Counted from the first letter of the stretch, positions 9,282-20,560 are shown. The stretch: 64,000 bases of DNA from Blasia pusilla (GCA_050084515.1 CM114274.1:29698001-29762000), one strand, 5' to 3'. Program-made: numbers and translations. Notes: a model not told the origin generated them from the sequence alone.

Positions 9282-9294
9282 TTTTTATATTGGA
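9282..9294 (-). promoter_or_regulatory. TATA box and CCAAT for the LTP gene
   Basis: On the minus strand the segment reads CTCCAATATAAAAAG, placing a TATAAAA-type box at about 9283-9289 with CCAAT immediately beside it. It lies about 155 bp upstream of the LTP start at 9126, leaving room for a 5' leader of about 120 nt. Sequence read directly, function inferred. Confidence 0.6.
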
Positions 9295-9299
9295 GCGCC

Positions 9300-12123
9300 G
9301 CTGCCTCCCCAAGCATGCGATGAGGTATCTGGATTCCAGCGACTTCCGAAATCCACTTCACCTGAATGGTCGGAAGGGCGATAATGACGGCCATGAACAC
9401 GTCTTTCGGTACAGGTGACAATGTACCCACTCCAAACCGAACAGCTGCACCAACCCCACCGAATTACTGCCGACTGGCAGGTGTTCCCGGGCAGCCGGTG
9501 AGAAATATCATTTTATTCGATTTCTTTAAGCACCCTTCGCTCTTATACGAAAACCCCCACATGTCACCGGCAAGTGCGCGGAGGTCCGGATCCGAATTTT
9601 CTCGCTCTTCTCCGCTGCCGCCGAAACGATAGTTGAGCCTGCCCGCTTCCGAGCTGCCCCTCCTGCTTGCACTAAATGCCTGTAGGAGGCTTCTTATGGC
9701 TTTCGAACTCCACCTCTCTCTCAACTCATCAATGCTCTATGGGCGGTGAGGCTCATGTGTTTCCATCTCGATGACTCGTTCCGCCTCCCTCCGATTCAGT
9801 CGATGGGGGGGGGTCGCCTTCTTCGGCCACCGAGAAAAAACGAACCCTCTGTGACGCTGACAAATTACGGGACTCAAATAAAATAAAAAATATATGTATA
9901 TGTAGAAAAAGGATGGAAACCCATCACGATACGAAGAGAAGAAAATTGATAGAGAGGTCGCTGAGAGTAGTTCGAAATAATAAGTAAAACCACTATAATA
10001 CTAAGAATACGAGAGGATGAAAGGAAAGTCAACATCAATTAATGAAGTATGTCAACGTACAAATATTTCACTGGGTTACGCTATTAAGTGCTCTAATATG
10101 AAGTCGTATACAATCATTAATGGTTAGTTAGATATCAATATGTTAAAGTAGATGTAGTAGTACTAAGGTGCCATGCCATCGCCGGGAAGTTTTTTAACCG
10201 GGAAAATAAAATCGGGTTCCCAACCGGTTTTTAGAAAACCTCTCATTTCCCTTCATTTATTTTCTAGAAGTTTTAAACGAATTGGTAATTTTTGAATTTA
10301 ACCTGGATCTCTCCTGGATATCCCAAGAAAAATACTCTCAATTTACATGAAATATGATATCGTGCTCGAATTGTGTTTTTTAAGGTATCCTAGTTAAGAC
10401 AAAGCACATGCAAGGTAAGAGAATAGAAGGGCAAACTAAAATGTTTGAGAATGTGTGGCATATACATAGTTCATCCCATCATCAAGTCATGACTTATATA
10501 AATGTGTTCTTTGAAATATGTCCACTTTATTATAAAAGAAATAAGTAAAGAGGACAAAAAAGATAATAGCATCTCAAAAGAGGAATCAAAAAATGCATAA
10601 TAGAATGCAAAAAGAAAATGGCAACTAGCCAACGTAAATGTCGACTCAACGAGCTACACGATTGATAACCTGAAACGAATCTAACTAGAATACGAGTGGT
10701 TGGATATGAATATATATAAAATAAATATGAATGAAAAGATTATTGTGACAAGGAAATAAATAGGTGTGTGGACGGAAAAAAAAGATGAAATACCTCTTCG
10801 TTGCATCAAAATAGAACTTCGACATTGATTTTATTCACATCTTTGTTCCTTAGCGTTAATAGTTATATCCCTCAAAAAGTTGATGTTATAACATCTTTGC
10901 GGTTGATCTCCGCATACTGTGTTAATGAGATCCGTAATCTTGCTTTTTTGTATATACCATATTATGTGGTAATTCATGATTTCTTTTACTAAACTAAGAT
11001 AAAATGTATTGCAATCTTCTCCCACTTGCAATAATCACATACTTAGTGAAAGTAAAATGATGAAGACATAAATGACCTTCAAAATTTTGCACTTTCATGT
11101 TCATTGTAAGTTATAAGACTCAAACAAAAGACCATGTGAAAAATCTATCTGTGGTGGCTTGAACTATTTTATGGCTTTTTTTCGTGGCAAACCAGAGGAA
11201 TTACTTCACTGAAATCTCTAACAAATACAATAAGTTTACCTTCAAAGGGGAGATCCCTCAAATTCAGAGAAAAGACCCCCATTATATCTTGAAGATTTTG
11301 ATTCACTACCTAAAATATGTGACGGTGAGCCATGGGAGCCTCATCCCAAAAAATGATGAGCATAGTCTTTTGGATGAACTATGCCTCATCAGTGTTCACA
11401 CTTATCTAACGTTTCAAAGCTCTTATTGAGACTAAGATGAATCTTGAAGCATTAGTGAGTAGAATAACCACCCCCAATAACGAAGCCGCAATCCAAAAAT
11501 ATCATGATGCAGCATCCAAAGCAATACCACCCTTAGAACACTTATTAGGAAGTAGAAGATTATACAAGAGGGTCTTGCCCATTTCACTAGGATTGGTAAT
11601 GAAGAATAATTTTGGTATTTGGTGGAGCATTTGGACAATCTTTTCTATCTTGTCATGTATAATATCCCAAATAATTTTTGGCCCTCATTCAATCTAGACT
11701 CCCCAATAAGGACTTGTTATAATACTATATCCTCATCATACATATACTCCACTTATTCTAAATATTATGGCATAATAATTTTTTTATGAAATATGGGTTG
11801 GGGCATGTCTAGAAAGGAAGAAATGTGCATCATGCCTCTTTTGATCTTTTAGGTGATAACGCATTCCCAATAATGCTATTAATATTGATCCCAAAGGAAT
11901 CCAAAGAAAGATCAAGAATTCCTATTTTTTGGAAAAAGCACAATGCATAAAAACATAAATATATAGGTGATAAGAATGGTTTAATGAAAATTAGGGGTAT
12001 GCATGTGCAATGAACAAGTCAATTCTTTTTGGAATGACAACTTATATTACTTGCATTTATCACATTTTGGAGTAGTGGAGAACCTTCCTTAAATGCCCAC
12101 TCCCTTATCTCTAATTTCCCCCT
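9300..12123. other. No gene recognised; AT-rich intergenic DNA
   Basis: After about 300 bp of GC-rich DNA (a run of 10 G near 9,805) the sequence becomes strongly AT-rich. Two plus-strand frames at 11184-11429 and 11437-11697 encode 81 and 86 residues without recognisable family features. Repeats or transposon remnants too old to identify are likely. Confidence 0.4.
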
Positions 12124-12128
12124 AAGAT
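12124..12128. other. Target-site duplication AAGAT (left)
   Basis: aagat directly precedes the TG of the left LTR and is repeated exactly after the CA of the right LTR (17062-17066). A 5-bp duplication is what Ty1/Copia integrases produce. Confidence 0.92.
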
Positions 12129-12548
12129 TGTGAGAAAACAGAAAGGGACGAAATCAGTGAAATCTTTACAAAACTTAGAGATACAAAGTGGCCTAGTCCG
12201 TCCGTGCGCTCACAAAAGAGCTTTGATGGAACCTGAACATGGAGATAACTCGACATACGAGAATGCGCTACCGCTGCGGCTCCCGACTATTTGACTACTC
12301 GGGAAAACTAGGGTTTTTACCTATTATTCTTCGTTTCTATTAATAGAAAATTTTGCATCAGGGTGCCCCGCACCCTTATGCAATATATGGTTAGATAAAC
12401 CTAGTAACGCTACTACTAAAACCACCTACGTCATATTACTATGACTCATTCGACATCTAAGTCGGAACCATCAATCTAGGCTTCTCCTCATACAAGGGGG
12501 CCGATAAGATTAATGGTGATTAGAGAAGTGGATGTTGAGAATCCAACA
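12129..12548 (-). repeat. Copia 3' LTR
   Basis: 420 bp, TG...CA when read on the plus strand, matching the right LTR throughout with scattered substitutions and one or two small indels. It contains the tattaatagaaaattttgcat segment also seen in the other family copies. Confidence 0.96.
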
Positions 12549-12557
12549 GCCCCCCTC
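12549..12557 (-). other. Polypurine tract
   Basis: On the element strand GAGGGGGGC lies immediately upstream of the 3' LTR (TGTTGGATTCTC...). This is the expected primer site for plus-strand DNA synthesis. Confidence 0.85.
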
Positions 12558-12577
12558 AATATCCACTCTCATATGGA

Positions 12578-13551
12578 CTACTCTCTTGGACCTTTGCCAA
12601 GACCCTTCAGATGTCGGTGAAGTTGATCTCTGCTCAAAGCTTTCGTGAAGATGTCTGCACAGTTATCCTCTATTGGACAATAGACTAACTTCAAAACCCC
12701 TCTCTCGATCAATTCACGAACAAAGTGATACTGGATCTCTATGTGCTTCGTACGAGCATGAAACACAGGATTATGTGCTATGGCAATACAACTCTGATTG
12801 TCACACCACATTACAATAGCATTTTCTGGTCCTCCAATATCCATCTCAACCATACTGCTTCACAAGAAGCATAACAAGCCGCCTTGTACTCTGCCTCGGT
12901 AGAAGAAAGAGCCATTGTAGGTTGCTTCTTGCTGACCCATGACACCATACCTGATCCTACCAAGAAGCAATAACCCGAAACTGATCTTCGAGAATCTGAA
13001 TCTCCTGCCCAATCCGAGTCACAAAAACTTGTCATTTTCGTCCCTGCTCCATAGGTGATGCCGTACTCGATAATGCCTTTGATGTACTTCAACACACGCA
13101 TCCTTGCCTTCCAATGGTTCTCACGAGGCTTAGTTCAGAACCTACTCAACACTCCCACAACCAAGCTAATGTCTGGTCTAGTGTTACACAAAAATATCAA
13201 ACTGCCTACAAGCTTTCTGTACAACTTTTCATCTACCAATGGTGAAGCATCCTCCATCAAGAGTTTCAACTCTACCTCCATTGGCGAGACCACTGCCTTA
13301 TACTCGGTCATCCCGAATGCCTTTAAGATTTCTCTAGCATACTTCTGCTGAGAGAGACAAATAGAATCTGACTGTTGCCAAATTTCCAGCCCTATCAAGT
13401 AGTGCAGAAGACCTAAATCTGACATTTCAAACTCAGATTTCAACACTCCCTTCATTTCCTCTATTTTCTTACTATGGTCTCCTGTGATGATAAGATCATC
13501 CACATATAGGAATATCAACATATACATCCCATCTTCGCAAAACACATACAA
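12578..13551 (-). pseudogene. Copia reverse transcriptase (C-terminal part) and RNase H
   Basis: At 13551-13135 the frame holds the RT palm core: Phe-Leu-Tyr-Val-Asp-Asp-Leu-Ile-Ile-Thr-Gly with the catalytic YVDD, then the conserved Ser-Leu-Ile-Phe-Leu-Cys-Asn-Thr-Arg-Pro-Asp-Ile segment. A stop follows. RNase H resumes at 13101 with Cys-Asp-Ser-Asp-Trp-Ala-Gly-Asp and Ser-Ser-Thr-Glu-Ala-Glu-Tyr, then shifts frame near 12,850 and continues to 12578 with Trp-Cys-Asp-Asn-Gln-Ser and the His-Thr-Lys-His-Ile-Glu/Asp-Ile-Phe-Thr-Lys segments that end Copia polyproteins. At least one stop and one frameshift are present. Confidence 0.95.
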
Positions 13552-13605
13552 ATTTGCTTCTGACGGACTCTTGATGAGATCCTTCTCTCGAAAGAATGTA
13601 TCTAT

Positions 13606-14121
13606 TCATTGATACCATACCCTTGGGGCTTGCTTCAACCCATACAATGCTCGATGAAGTAAACAAACTTTCTCTTTTGATTCGGGTGTCTCAAAACTTG
13701 GTGGTTGAGAAACATATACCTCCTCCTTGAGACTCTCGTTCAGAAAGGCAGACTTCACATCGTATTGGTATACATGCCAACGTCTTGTTCCAACAACCGG
13801 TAGAATAATTCGAATGGTTGTCATCCTTGCAGTAGGAGCAAAAGTCTCATAGTAGTCAAAACCTTCGATTTATGAGCATCCTTGTGCAACCAACCTCGCT
13901 TTGAATTTATCCAATGTACCGTCCGACTTGTACTTGGTCTTGTACACCCACTTGGTGCATATTGTCTTCCTGTCCTTTGGCTTTTCAACCAAAGTCCAAG
14001 TTTCATTTCTCTGAATAGCGTCCATCTCCATCTGCATGGCCTCTCTCCATTGAGGATGAGCAAGGGCCTCATCCAAGCATGATGGTTCTTCCACCTTCAA
14101 GACCTCTGTCATCAAGGCCAT
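13606..14121 (-). pseudogene. Copia reverse transcriptase, N-terminal part
   Basis: From 14121 the frame encodes the conserved RT beginning (Trp-Arg-Glu-Ala-Met-Gln-x-Glu-Met-Asp-Ala-Ile, then Cys-Thr-Lys-Trp-Val-Tyr-Lys-Thr-Lys and Lys-Ala-Arg-Leu-Val-Ala-Gln-Gly) and stops at 13870. It resumes at 13824 with Tyr-Asp-Val-Lys-Ser-Ala-Phe-Leu-Asn, which contains the first catalytic Asp, and Leu-Tyr-Gly-Leu-Lys-Gln-Ala-Pro-Arg. A stop at 13606 separates it from the YVDD part. Two in-frame interruptions within the finger and palm subdomains make it inactive as it stands. Confidence 0.95.
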
Positions 14122-14220
14122 GTTGACGAGATGTGCGGAAGCTCTATTATGCTCCTCTAGTCTCTTGGATCTCCTTGGATGTGTAACAACTTCATCAGTT
14201 GCTGGTGGATCCTTACCATC

Positions 14221-14624
14221 CTAGAGCTGCTTTATCCACTTAGGGTATGACGACCATAGTGGAAGAGGAGGTTGCTCTTTGTAACCATCACCAAATTCTT
14301 CTTCTTGATGATCTGGTGTAAACATTGGTGGTGTGCTCTGGTAGGTTATCTCTTCGTTTGATGATAATGTGGACGGACCACTGATATCCGCCACTTGACG
14401 AGGTTGTTCTTGGAACACCACATCACGATAAGCTTTAGACACCAAAGTCGATAAGCTTTAGACTCATCACTGTATCCCATAAAGATGCACTTCCTGCTCT
14501 TGGACACCAGCTTGGTCCTAGATGATTCAGGAATATGTACAAAACACTCACTACCAAAAGTCCTGAAATGTTGGACTGATGGTACCTTACCTGAGTATGA
14601 TTGATGAGGAGTCATGTCTTGCAC
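14221..14624 (-). pseudogene. Copia integrase C-terminus and linker to RT
   Basis: The frame opening at 14624 continues the integrase after a stop. It carries the Copia GKG-like C-terminal region: Phe-Gly-Ser-Glu-Cys-Phe-Val-His-Ile-Pro, then Ser-Arg-Lys-Cys-Ile-Phe-Met-Gly-Tyr-Ser. A frameshift near 14,440 leads into a Pro/Glu-rich linker (to 14221) that usually separates integrase and RT. Confidence 0.9.
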
Positions 14625-15629
14625 TCACTTGGTAGCACTTCTTTTTAGAATGTAAATGGCAATATTAACAACTTCAGCCCAAAATCCTTCTGTCAAACCT
14701 TTTGCTTTCATCATACATCTTGCCATCTCCACCATTGTACGGTTTCGACGCTCAACAACTCCATTTTGTTGTGGTGTATGTGCCGTGGTTAACTGTCTCT
14801 TGATTCCATGCTCCCCCAAATATTTTTTGAATTCTGTTGATAAGAATTCTCCTCCTCGATTGGTGCGAAGCTTTTGTACCTTCTTTTCTGTCTCATTCTC
14901 AACCAGCTTGTACCATACTTTAAATTTTCCAAAAGCAGTTGCCTTATCACGAAGGAAATACACCCACATCTTCCTACTATAATCGTCGACAACTAAAAAA
15001 AAGTAGGAAGAACCACCTAATGCCACTGTTCTCATTTTACCACAGAGGTCAGTATGTATCAACTCTAGAGGAGCCTTTGCTCTATTACTGGACTCTTGTG
15101 GAAATGGTTGTCGGTGTTGCTTGCCCATCATACAAGCTTCACAAGTATCCGACACTCCAGAAATTGTTGGTAAATCAGCAACCATGCCGGATTTCTCAGA
15201 TCGACTTAGTAAGGGAAAGCTTAGGTGACCAAATCTTTCATGCCACAACTTATTGCTACTAAGATCTGTACCTACACTTCTCGTGAAAGCATACAACTCG
15301 TAGATATTTCCACATCGTATACCTTCACCCACTACTTTCCCATTGGTATCCTCAATGACTACTCCAGTTTTCTTGAAACGACCTTCTAGGTCACGATCAC
15401 ATAATACTGCCACTGAAATCAAATTTTGCTTCAACTTTGGTACGTACAATACATCAGTTAACTTCTTTTCATCTTTTTTTTGTGAGACTAAAGAAATTGT
15501 GCCTTTCCCTTCTATAGGGCACTTTGCATTATTCCCAACAGTAACAACGATGGGCTCCTGTAGAGGTTGTGAGGAGCTATACCAATCCTTATGATTGATC
15601 ATATGCCTAGATGCTCCATTATCAAGCAC
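14625..15629 (-). pseudogene. Copia protease and integrase
   Basis: The protease active site near residue 2 is Leu-Asp-Asn-Gly-Ala-Ser rather than the usual Asp-Ser-Gly. The integrase has its zinc-binding HHCC part (Trp-His-x-Arg-x-Gly-His near residue 130, Cys-Glu-Ala-Cys near 164) and core (Thr-Asp-Leu-Cys near 194, Gln-Asn-Gly-Val-Val-Glu near 290). The second catalytic position, normally Thr-Asp-Arg-Gly-Gly-Glu-Phe, reads Thr-Asn-Arg-Gly-Gly-Glu-Phe, so a DDE aspartate is lost. A stop follows at 14625. This element would need integrase from another copy. Confidence 0.96.
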
Positions 15630-15792
15630 CCATGCATCTTCACTCTTTGACTTAGTGGAATGTTCTGCCTATGTGCAAAACTCTTCTATTGCTACCCAAG
15701 CATCTACTTCATGTTCTCCTAGTTCTACAGAATTTCCAGACTCCTTCTTAGGTCTTAAACAACCGTTCTTCTCATCCTAACTCCTCTTTCTA

Positions 15793-15838
15793 CAATCTTT
15801 GATAAGATGACCTAGCTTACCACAATAAAAGCATTTGA
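15793..15838 (-). pseudogene. Copia gag zinc knuckle
   Basis: Translating the minus strand here gives Cys-Phe-Tyr-Cys-Gly-Lys-Leu-Gly-His-Leu-Ile-Lys-Asp-Cys, a perfect CX2CX4HX4C nucleocapsid knuckle that binds element RNA. It lies between the gag core and the protease, as expected, in a frame broken by nearby stops. Confidence 0.9.
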
Positions 15839-15896
15839 AGGCTTTTCTTGGAAATTACTTCTTGATATTTGAACTGTAATCCTAATTTCTACCTCT

Positions 15897-16570
15897 CTAT
15901 ACGTTGGCAGTAAATGCTGCATCACTTCCCTCTCTTGCTTTGAAGCGCATTTCCTCTTCTACCAACATTCCACTAAATTTTTTGAAAGTAAGCGGCGTGG
16001 GTCTTACTTGAGTATTTAGTGCAGTGACCAAACTGTCATACCTTGGAGGCAAAATCGTTATGCACCGATGTGCCAAATCTTTGCTAGACTTTGAAATTCC
16101 TACGGACGCCATTTGATTTGAAGATTCTTGATCCTTGTCAAAAATTGCTCCGCACTTTCTCCTTTTGAAAATTTTTCGGACGTAAGCTGATTGTCCAGAT
16201 TCTGAATCCGAGTCTCATTCCTCGTTTCATACTGATTCTTCAAAATATTCCACGCCTCAGCAGCAATGGTTGTATGTTGAATGAGAGTCATGACAGAATC
16301 AGTTACATTCGTGACAATCCCATATAGAGCATCAGCGTTTTTGCGTCTCCATGCCAACAATACAACATGATCGATATCCCTAGATGAAGATGAACATGCA
16401 GAACTCAAACTAGCTTGTGGATTTGAATCGACCCCTGTAGCCGTTTCCCAGATCTCAAATGATTTGAGGACAGTTCTCATTTTGAACTTCCACAACGTAT
16501 AGTTAGACCCATCTAACTTCCCTTCACCTAGCAGAGGAGGGCGAGCACAAACTGACGAAGAAGTAGCCAT
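15897..16570 (-). pseudogene. Copia gag (UBN2/DUF4219-like)
   Basis: From the Met at 16570 the protein reads the typical Copia gag opening (Leu-Asp-Gly-Ser-Asn-Tyr-x-Leu-Trp-Lys-Phe-Lys-Met). It continues through the Ala-Trp-x-x-Leu-x-x-x-Tyr-Glu and Phe-x-Lys-Gly-Glu-Ser blocks, then shifts frame near 16,105. The remainder (from 16112) includes Ile-Leu-Pro-Pro-Arg-Tyr-Asp-Ser-Leu-Val-Thr-Ala-Leu. These are RNA-binding capsid regions. One frameshift breaks the gene. Confidence 0.93.
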
Positions 16571-16632
16571 CTCTCAAGATTTTGTGCAAACACACTAGAT
16601 CGCCAGATATAAATTCCTTGAAAACCTACTAC

Positions 16633-16643
16633 TCTGATACCAT
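16633..16643 (-). other. Primer-binding site (initiator Met-tRNA type)
   Basis: On the element strand TGGTATCAGAG follows directly after the 5' LTR. This is complementary to the 3' end of plant initiator methionine tRNA, the usual primer for plant Copia elements. Confidence 0.93.
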
Positions 16644-17061
16644 GTGAGAAAACCAAAAGTGACAAAATCACTGAAATCTTTACAAAACTTAGAGATACAA
16701 AGTGGCCTAGTCCGTCCGTGCGCTCACAGAAAAGCTTCGATGGAACTTGAACATGGAGATAACTCGACATACGAGAATGCGCTACCGCTGCGGCTCCCGA
16801 CTATTTGACTACTCGGGAAAACTAGGGTTTTTACCTATTTTTCTTTATTTCTATTAATAGAAAATTTTGCATCAGGGTGCCCCGCATCTTGATGCAATAT
16901 ATGGTTAGATAAATCTAGTAACGCTACTCCTAAAACCACCTACGTCATATTAGTATGACTCCTTCGACGTCTAAGTCGGAACCATCAATCTAGGCTTCTC
17001 CTCATACAAGGGGGCCGATCAGATTAATGATGCTTAGAGAAGTGGATGTTGAGAATCCAAC
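16644..17061 (-). repeat. Copia 5' LTR
   Basis: 418 bp, TG...CA, nearly identical to 12129-12548. On the element strand it starts TGTTGGATTCTCAACATCC and ends TTTTCTCACA next to the PBS. Confidence 0.96.
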
Positions 17062-17066
17062 AAAGA
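17062..17066. other. Target-site duplication AAGAT (right)
   Basis: An exact copy of 12124-12128, directly after the terminal CA of the right LTR. Confidence 0.92.
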
Positions 17067-17697
17067 TGCAATCCATGGTGGGAGAAAATACTTCATTAAT
17101 GTGTTGAATTTTTATTTTTTTAGTTGCAAATATGCTCTATTTTAATAGTATAGATAGAGATATGAAGAAAGATAATTATACATATAATTTTTGACTTACC
17201 TAATGTTTCTTTGTAAGATAATATCAATGAGTGGTGTTAAAAAAATTTCCCATCGTATAGATGGTCAAGCATGAGTGTTATGAGATAAAAGCATGACGAC
17301 CAAGTGTGGAGCCAATATGAATCTCAAATGCCTCGTAAATAGCCTTAGGCATAAGGATCCATTAGCTTAGTTGCAAACCATTGTGTAAGGGTGTTCTTTG
17401 TACTTCTTACTAGAACCTCTTCTAGGCCCTTATGATCATTATAGTACACTATTTATGCATGAGGAAGATGGATTGCCAATCTCACAATATTTGGCCTTTC
17501 CTAGTGGACGGAACTTGAATATTCTCCAACCTACTTCACAAGAAGAGATGTATATGTAGTATGAATAAAATGATGAATAAGTTTTGTCGGATACAAAATA
17601 ATGGATGAAATTCATAGTAAATTAATGAAAATAAATCCTTTATATAACCTTACATTAAGTCATTGTATGATTTCATCTACAACCTCTATGTTGTCAT
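17067..17697. other. No gene recognised
   Basis: AT-rich DNA between the Copia element and a Helitron scrap. It was probably continuous with the DNA left of 12,124 before the insertion. Confidence 0.4.
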
Positions 17698-18036
17698 CTA
17701 CACTTGCGCCATCGGATAACCTCTATATATATATATAACTTGTAAGGTTATTACATAACTATGATATTTTAGATGCCTATTACCACTTGTTGTGGTTATG
17801 CTTGCTAAACGCATTAGAAATCCTTTTGTACAATTTCTGGTTATTTTATCCATGCATGGTGAATCTTGATTTAGGTGTCCATACGGGCCATGCAACATGC
17901 ACCTAGCAAGGTTGCACGCGTAAATCAATTTGCCTCGGATTCGGAGATCATTAATCATTAATGGTTGGTTAGATGCCCCACGCATCCATTTGCTAATCCG
18001 AGGTTGCCACATGGCACCCTGCAACTCATCCTCCAT
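17698..18036 (-). pseudogene. Second Helitron RepHel fragment
   Basis: Residues about 43-85 read Cys-Met-Leu-His-Gly-Pro-Tyr-Gly, then Asp-Ser-Pro-Cys-Met-Asp-Lys and Cys-Thr-Lys-Gly-Phe. This is the same conserved block between the HUH motif and the helicase that occurs at 22-243, with the usual Cys of HGPCG changed to Tyr. The N-terminal 40 residues and the last 25 residues do not match. It is an isolated, diverged fragment of a related Helitron on the same strand. Confidence 0.75.
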
Positions 18037-18949
18037 GCCTGCATTCGACCCGCGTTTGGCCCACGTCCCACAAACCCTATAAGGACATGTGGTGATCCGT
18101 CATTGGTTAAGGCTAAATGCGAACTCACCTCCCGTCTTTCCTAACTCCTAAAATGGGTTCCAATCTAAAACTCATTAGCAAAGGGCCCAAAAGTGGGGCT
18201 CAAGATGCTTAAAAGTGGGGTATTAGGCCCTAATTAATCCACATTCTCACATTTCCTTCAAACATTCCTCCTCTTTCTTTGAGAGTAGGATTAGTTCTAG
18301 ATTAGGCCAAAAATTTCATTGGTGCTTTGAGAGCTTAGGGCTTTCAAGGTTTCTAGGAATTTTGGGAAAATCCATTGCGTGCCTTTGGGGATAGTTAGAT
18401 TTTGTTTGTGACCAACTTGGATACTTACGCTCTTTGTTATGTCTTAAACAAACTCTAATTTATTCCACATTAGATGAGAGGTTGTGAGTGTGGAATTTTC
18501 TTTTGTCATTGAATGTTTGGTGATTTTGAGATTTTGCAAGTTACGATCTCGAGTTTAGATTTGTTTCATTGGCTTTTCTTAGCACATCGAGGATGTGGAG
18601 GAGGTAAGTTATTCTTTGCATTTGTATAGACAAACCGGGTCATTGTTATAGCATCGCTAGTTGTTGGCTTTTCATTACTTTCTAATCTCCACCTTTAGAT
18701 TTCTTTCGTTTGTTGTGTAGGAAATCTTCCCGTCTGCTTCCTTCGACCTATATATTTAGTGGGGTTGAGTCTTGGGGCCGGGAGATAACCAAATGGAGAC
18801 GAGCCATAGTTTCAAGACACAAAGAGTCAATTCGAGGAATGACTTCAACATAGTTGTAAGAGAGGCAAGGCTAGATTGGTTTCTCTATCTTACATTAGAG
18901 AAGAGATGATCCTATATTTCAAGGGTTTTCATGACTTTATCTTTGAATT

Positions 18950-19913
18950 GTAAAGATTTTCCACAAGCTAGAGTTCCAAAGCCATGGAACTGGGAAGTCG
19001 ATGCTAAAGAAATTGAGAAGTTAAGTGCATTTTTTGCCCAACTAGGCATTCACTTTGAGAGATTGTATGTTGATCTCATGACATAGAAGAAAGAGAAGCC
19101 CATCGTTGCAGAGACAACTCTACTAGAAAATTTTTGTGTAGAGTTAAAAAATAATCGACCTCTTTTCAAGGGACATAACAGTTTGAAGGGGATGGTATTT
19201 TTAGTTCTACGTGGATGCATGTGAATTTTTAACAAGGATGTAGTAGTAGGAGTTGATCATGAGGATACTTTGGGCTCAAGTCTATACAGAACCATGTGTC
19301 ATTGTAAAATAAACCAAATCCTTGGCTTTAGTGAAGATATTTACTATTGCATGAAGGTGTTTAAGGAAGCATCTCGATTCTATTCAAGATAATCAATGAT
19401 GCATGAGGAGATGTTTGCTAATATTTTACATCGATAGATGGTTCCCATGGTGGGAAGGTTGATCAAGGATCTACCTCGTGCCATCTATCCACACTAGAAT
19501 GGTGGGCACCTTGAAAATTGGATGTGAGCTTGCCACACCTTGAAGAATGGAGGGCGAGTTTAGGAGAGTTACGGAAGATCAAATGTCTTGCAATGGCCTC
19601 AAATGCCATCCAATTTGTGGTTGGTGTGCTTGTTACCATGGAGATTTTCCATAGGCGTGAATTTTTTCATATTGACCTCCATGCTAGGAATATTTTCATC
19701 CATTTTGGATCCAACTTTGAGCCATACACTGGGATTGGAGATTGGGAAAATGATTTATGGGATGATGAGTGCTTAGTCTTGCCTCAGAGATGGTGGCCCC
19801 ATGAAGAAAAAAATCATGTTGGGTTAATAGCACCGGAGTTGGCAGCATGGCCTAAGAATCTTCCTTTTTGGCATAGCAACAAAAATCTATGCCATAGGAA
19901 TGATCAATTATGA
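18950..19913 (+). pseudogene. Protein kinase-like pseudogene
   Basis: The intact part begins at 19518 (131 residues) and contains His-Ile-Asp-Leu-His-Ala-Arg-Asn-Ile-Phe (near residue 51), resembling the kinase catalytic loop HxDLxxxN. Then comes Ile-Gly-Asp-Trp-Glu where DFG is expected, and Leu-Ile-Ala-Pro-Glu-Leu-Ala where APE is expected. Upstream DNA, read in frames with several stops, gives coherent protein-like sequence (for example Trp-Asn-Trp-Glu-Val-Asp-Ala-Lys-Glu-Ile and Leu-Arg-Gly-Cys-Met) that could be the N-lobe. Stops near 19082, 19231, 19390 and 19437 show it is dead. The order and spacing support a kinase origin; I cannot name the subfamily. Confidence 0.5.
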
Positions 19914-20560
19914 AAAATTAGAATTGTGTGACATACAACCTTGTTGACGAGGATGCCAATGCAAATGTTGGATGCAATTATTTGGAAAGGATTCAAAAGT
20001 GGACATTAGCTCCAAACCCCTCTGATTGCAAAAGCCTAGAGTATATTTTTGCATATATAAGAGAAAATGAAAAAAAATAGGTGTAGAGGATATAGATTTG
20101 GGATGGAGACCATGTATATATGCTCATTGAGCATATTATGATGAGATTTTTGTTACCACGATAGTGTGACTAAAAATAAAATTGAGGATTGTATATTTTT
20201 CATGAGGAATGTAAGACATGATTGAAAAATGTGATTGTGTGCCTCTTAGTGATTGCAAATGACCATGGATGTATTCTGTGGTATCGTGTCACTATTATTG
20301 AATTTTTTCTACAACAACATTTTTCTTTTGGATTTTTATAGAAGACAAGTTGAAGATGGAGTTGTCGCCTCCTGAAGATCGTAGTCCTCATAATTGAGAG
20401 GATGATGGAAGAGGGGAAGAACCCTTCAATACACCAAATCAGCCAACGATCCCGAAGATGAACAAGAAGATGATCTCACCATTTATCATCGACGATAGAA
20501 TTGAAGATGTTCTTTCATAGTGTCGTCGATCTTGATATTCTTAACGTATAGTTCAAGAAT

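Larger units (their letters stand above)
12129..17061 (-). mobile_element. Ty1/Copia LTR retrotransposon, structurally complete, coding inactivated
   Basis: The element is 4.93 kb and lies on the minus strand. Two LTRs of about 420 bp begin TG and end CA and are highly similar. A perfect 5-bp target duplication flanks it. A primer-binding site abuts the 5' LTR and a G-rich polypurine tract abuts the 3' LTR. The coding order is gag, protease, integrase, reverse transcriptase, RNase H, which defines Copia. Several stops and frameshifts interrupt the polyprotein, so it could move only with help in trans. At least two relatives lie in this window: a solo LTR at 25,289 and a nested copy at 29,852-40,150. 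Confidence 0.97.

Noticed and set aside
9464-9724. 86-residue minus-strand frame upstream of the LTP gene
   Set aside because: No family signal; overlaps an equally plausible antisense frame.
11184-11697. Two consecutive plus-strand frames (81 and 86 residues)
   Set aside because: AT-rich context, no recognisable motif, different frames, no promoter-like sequence.
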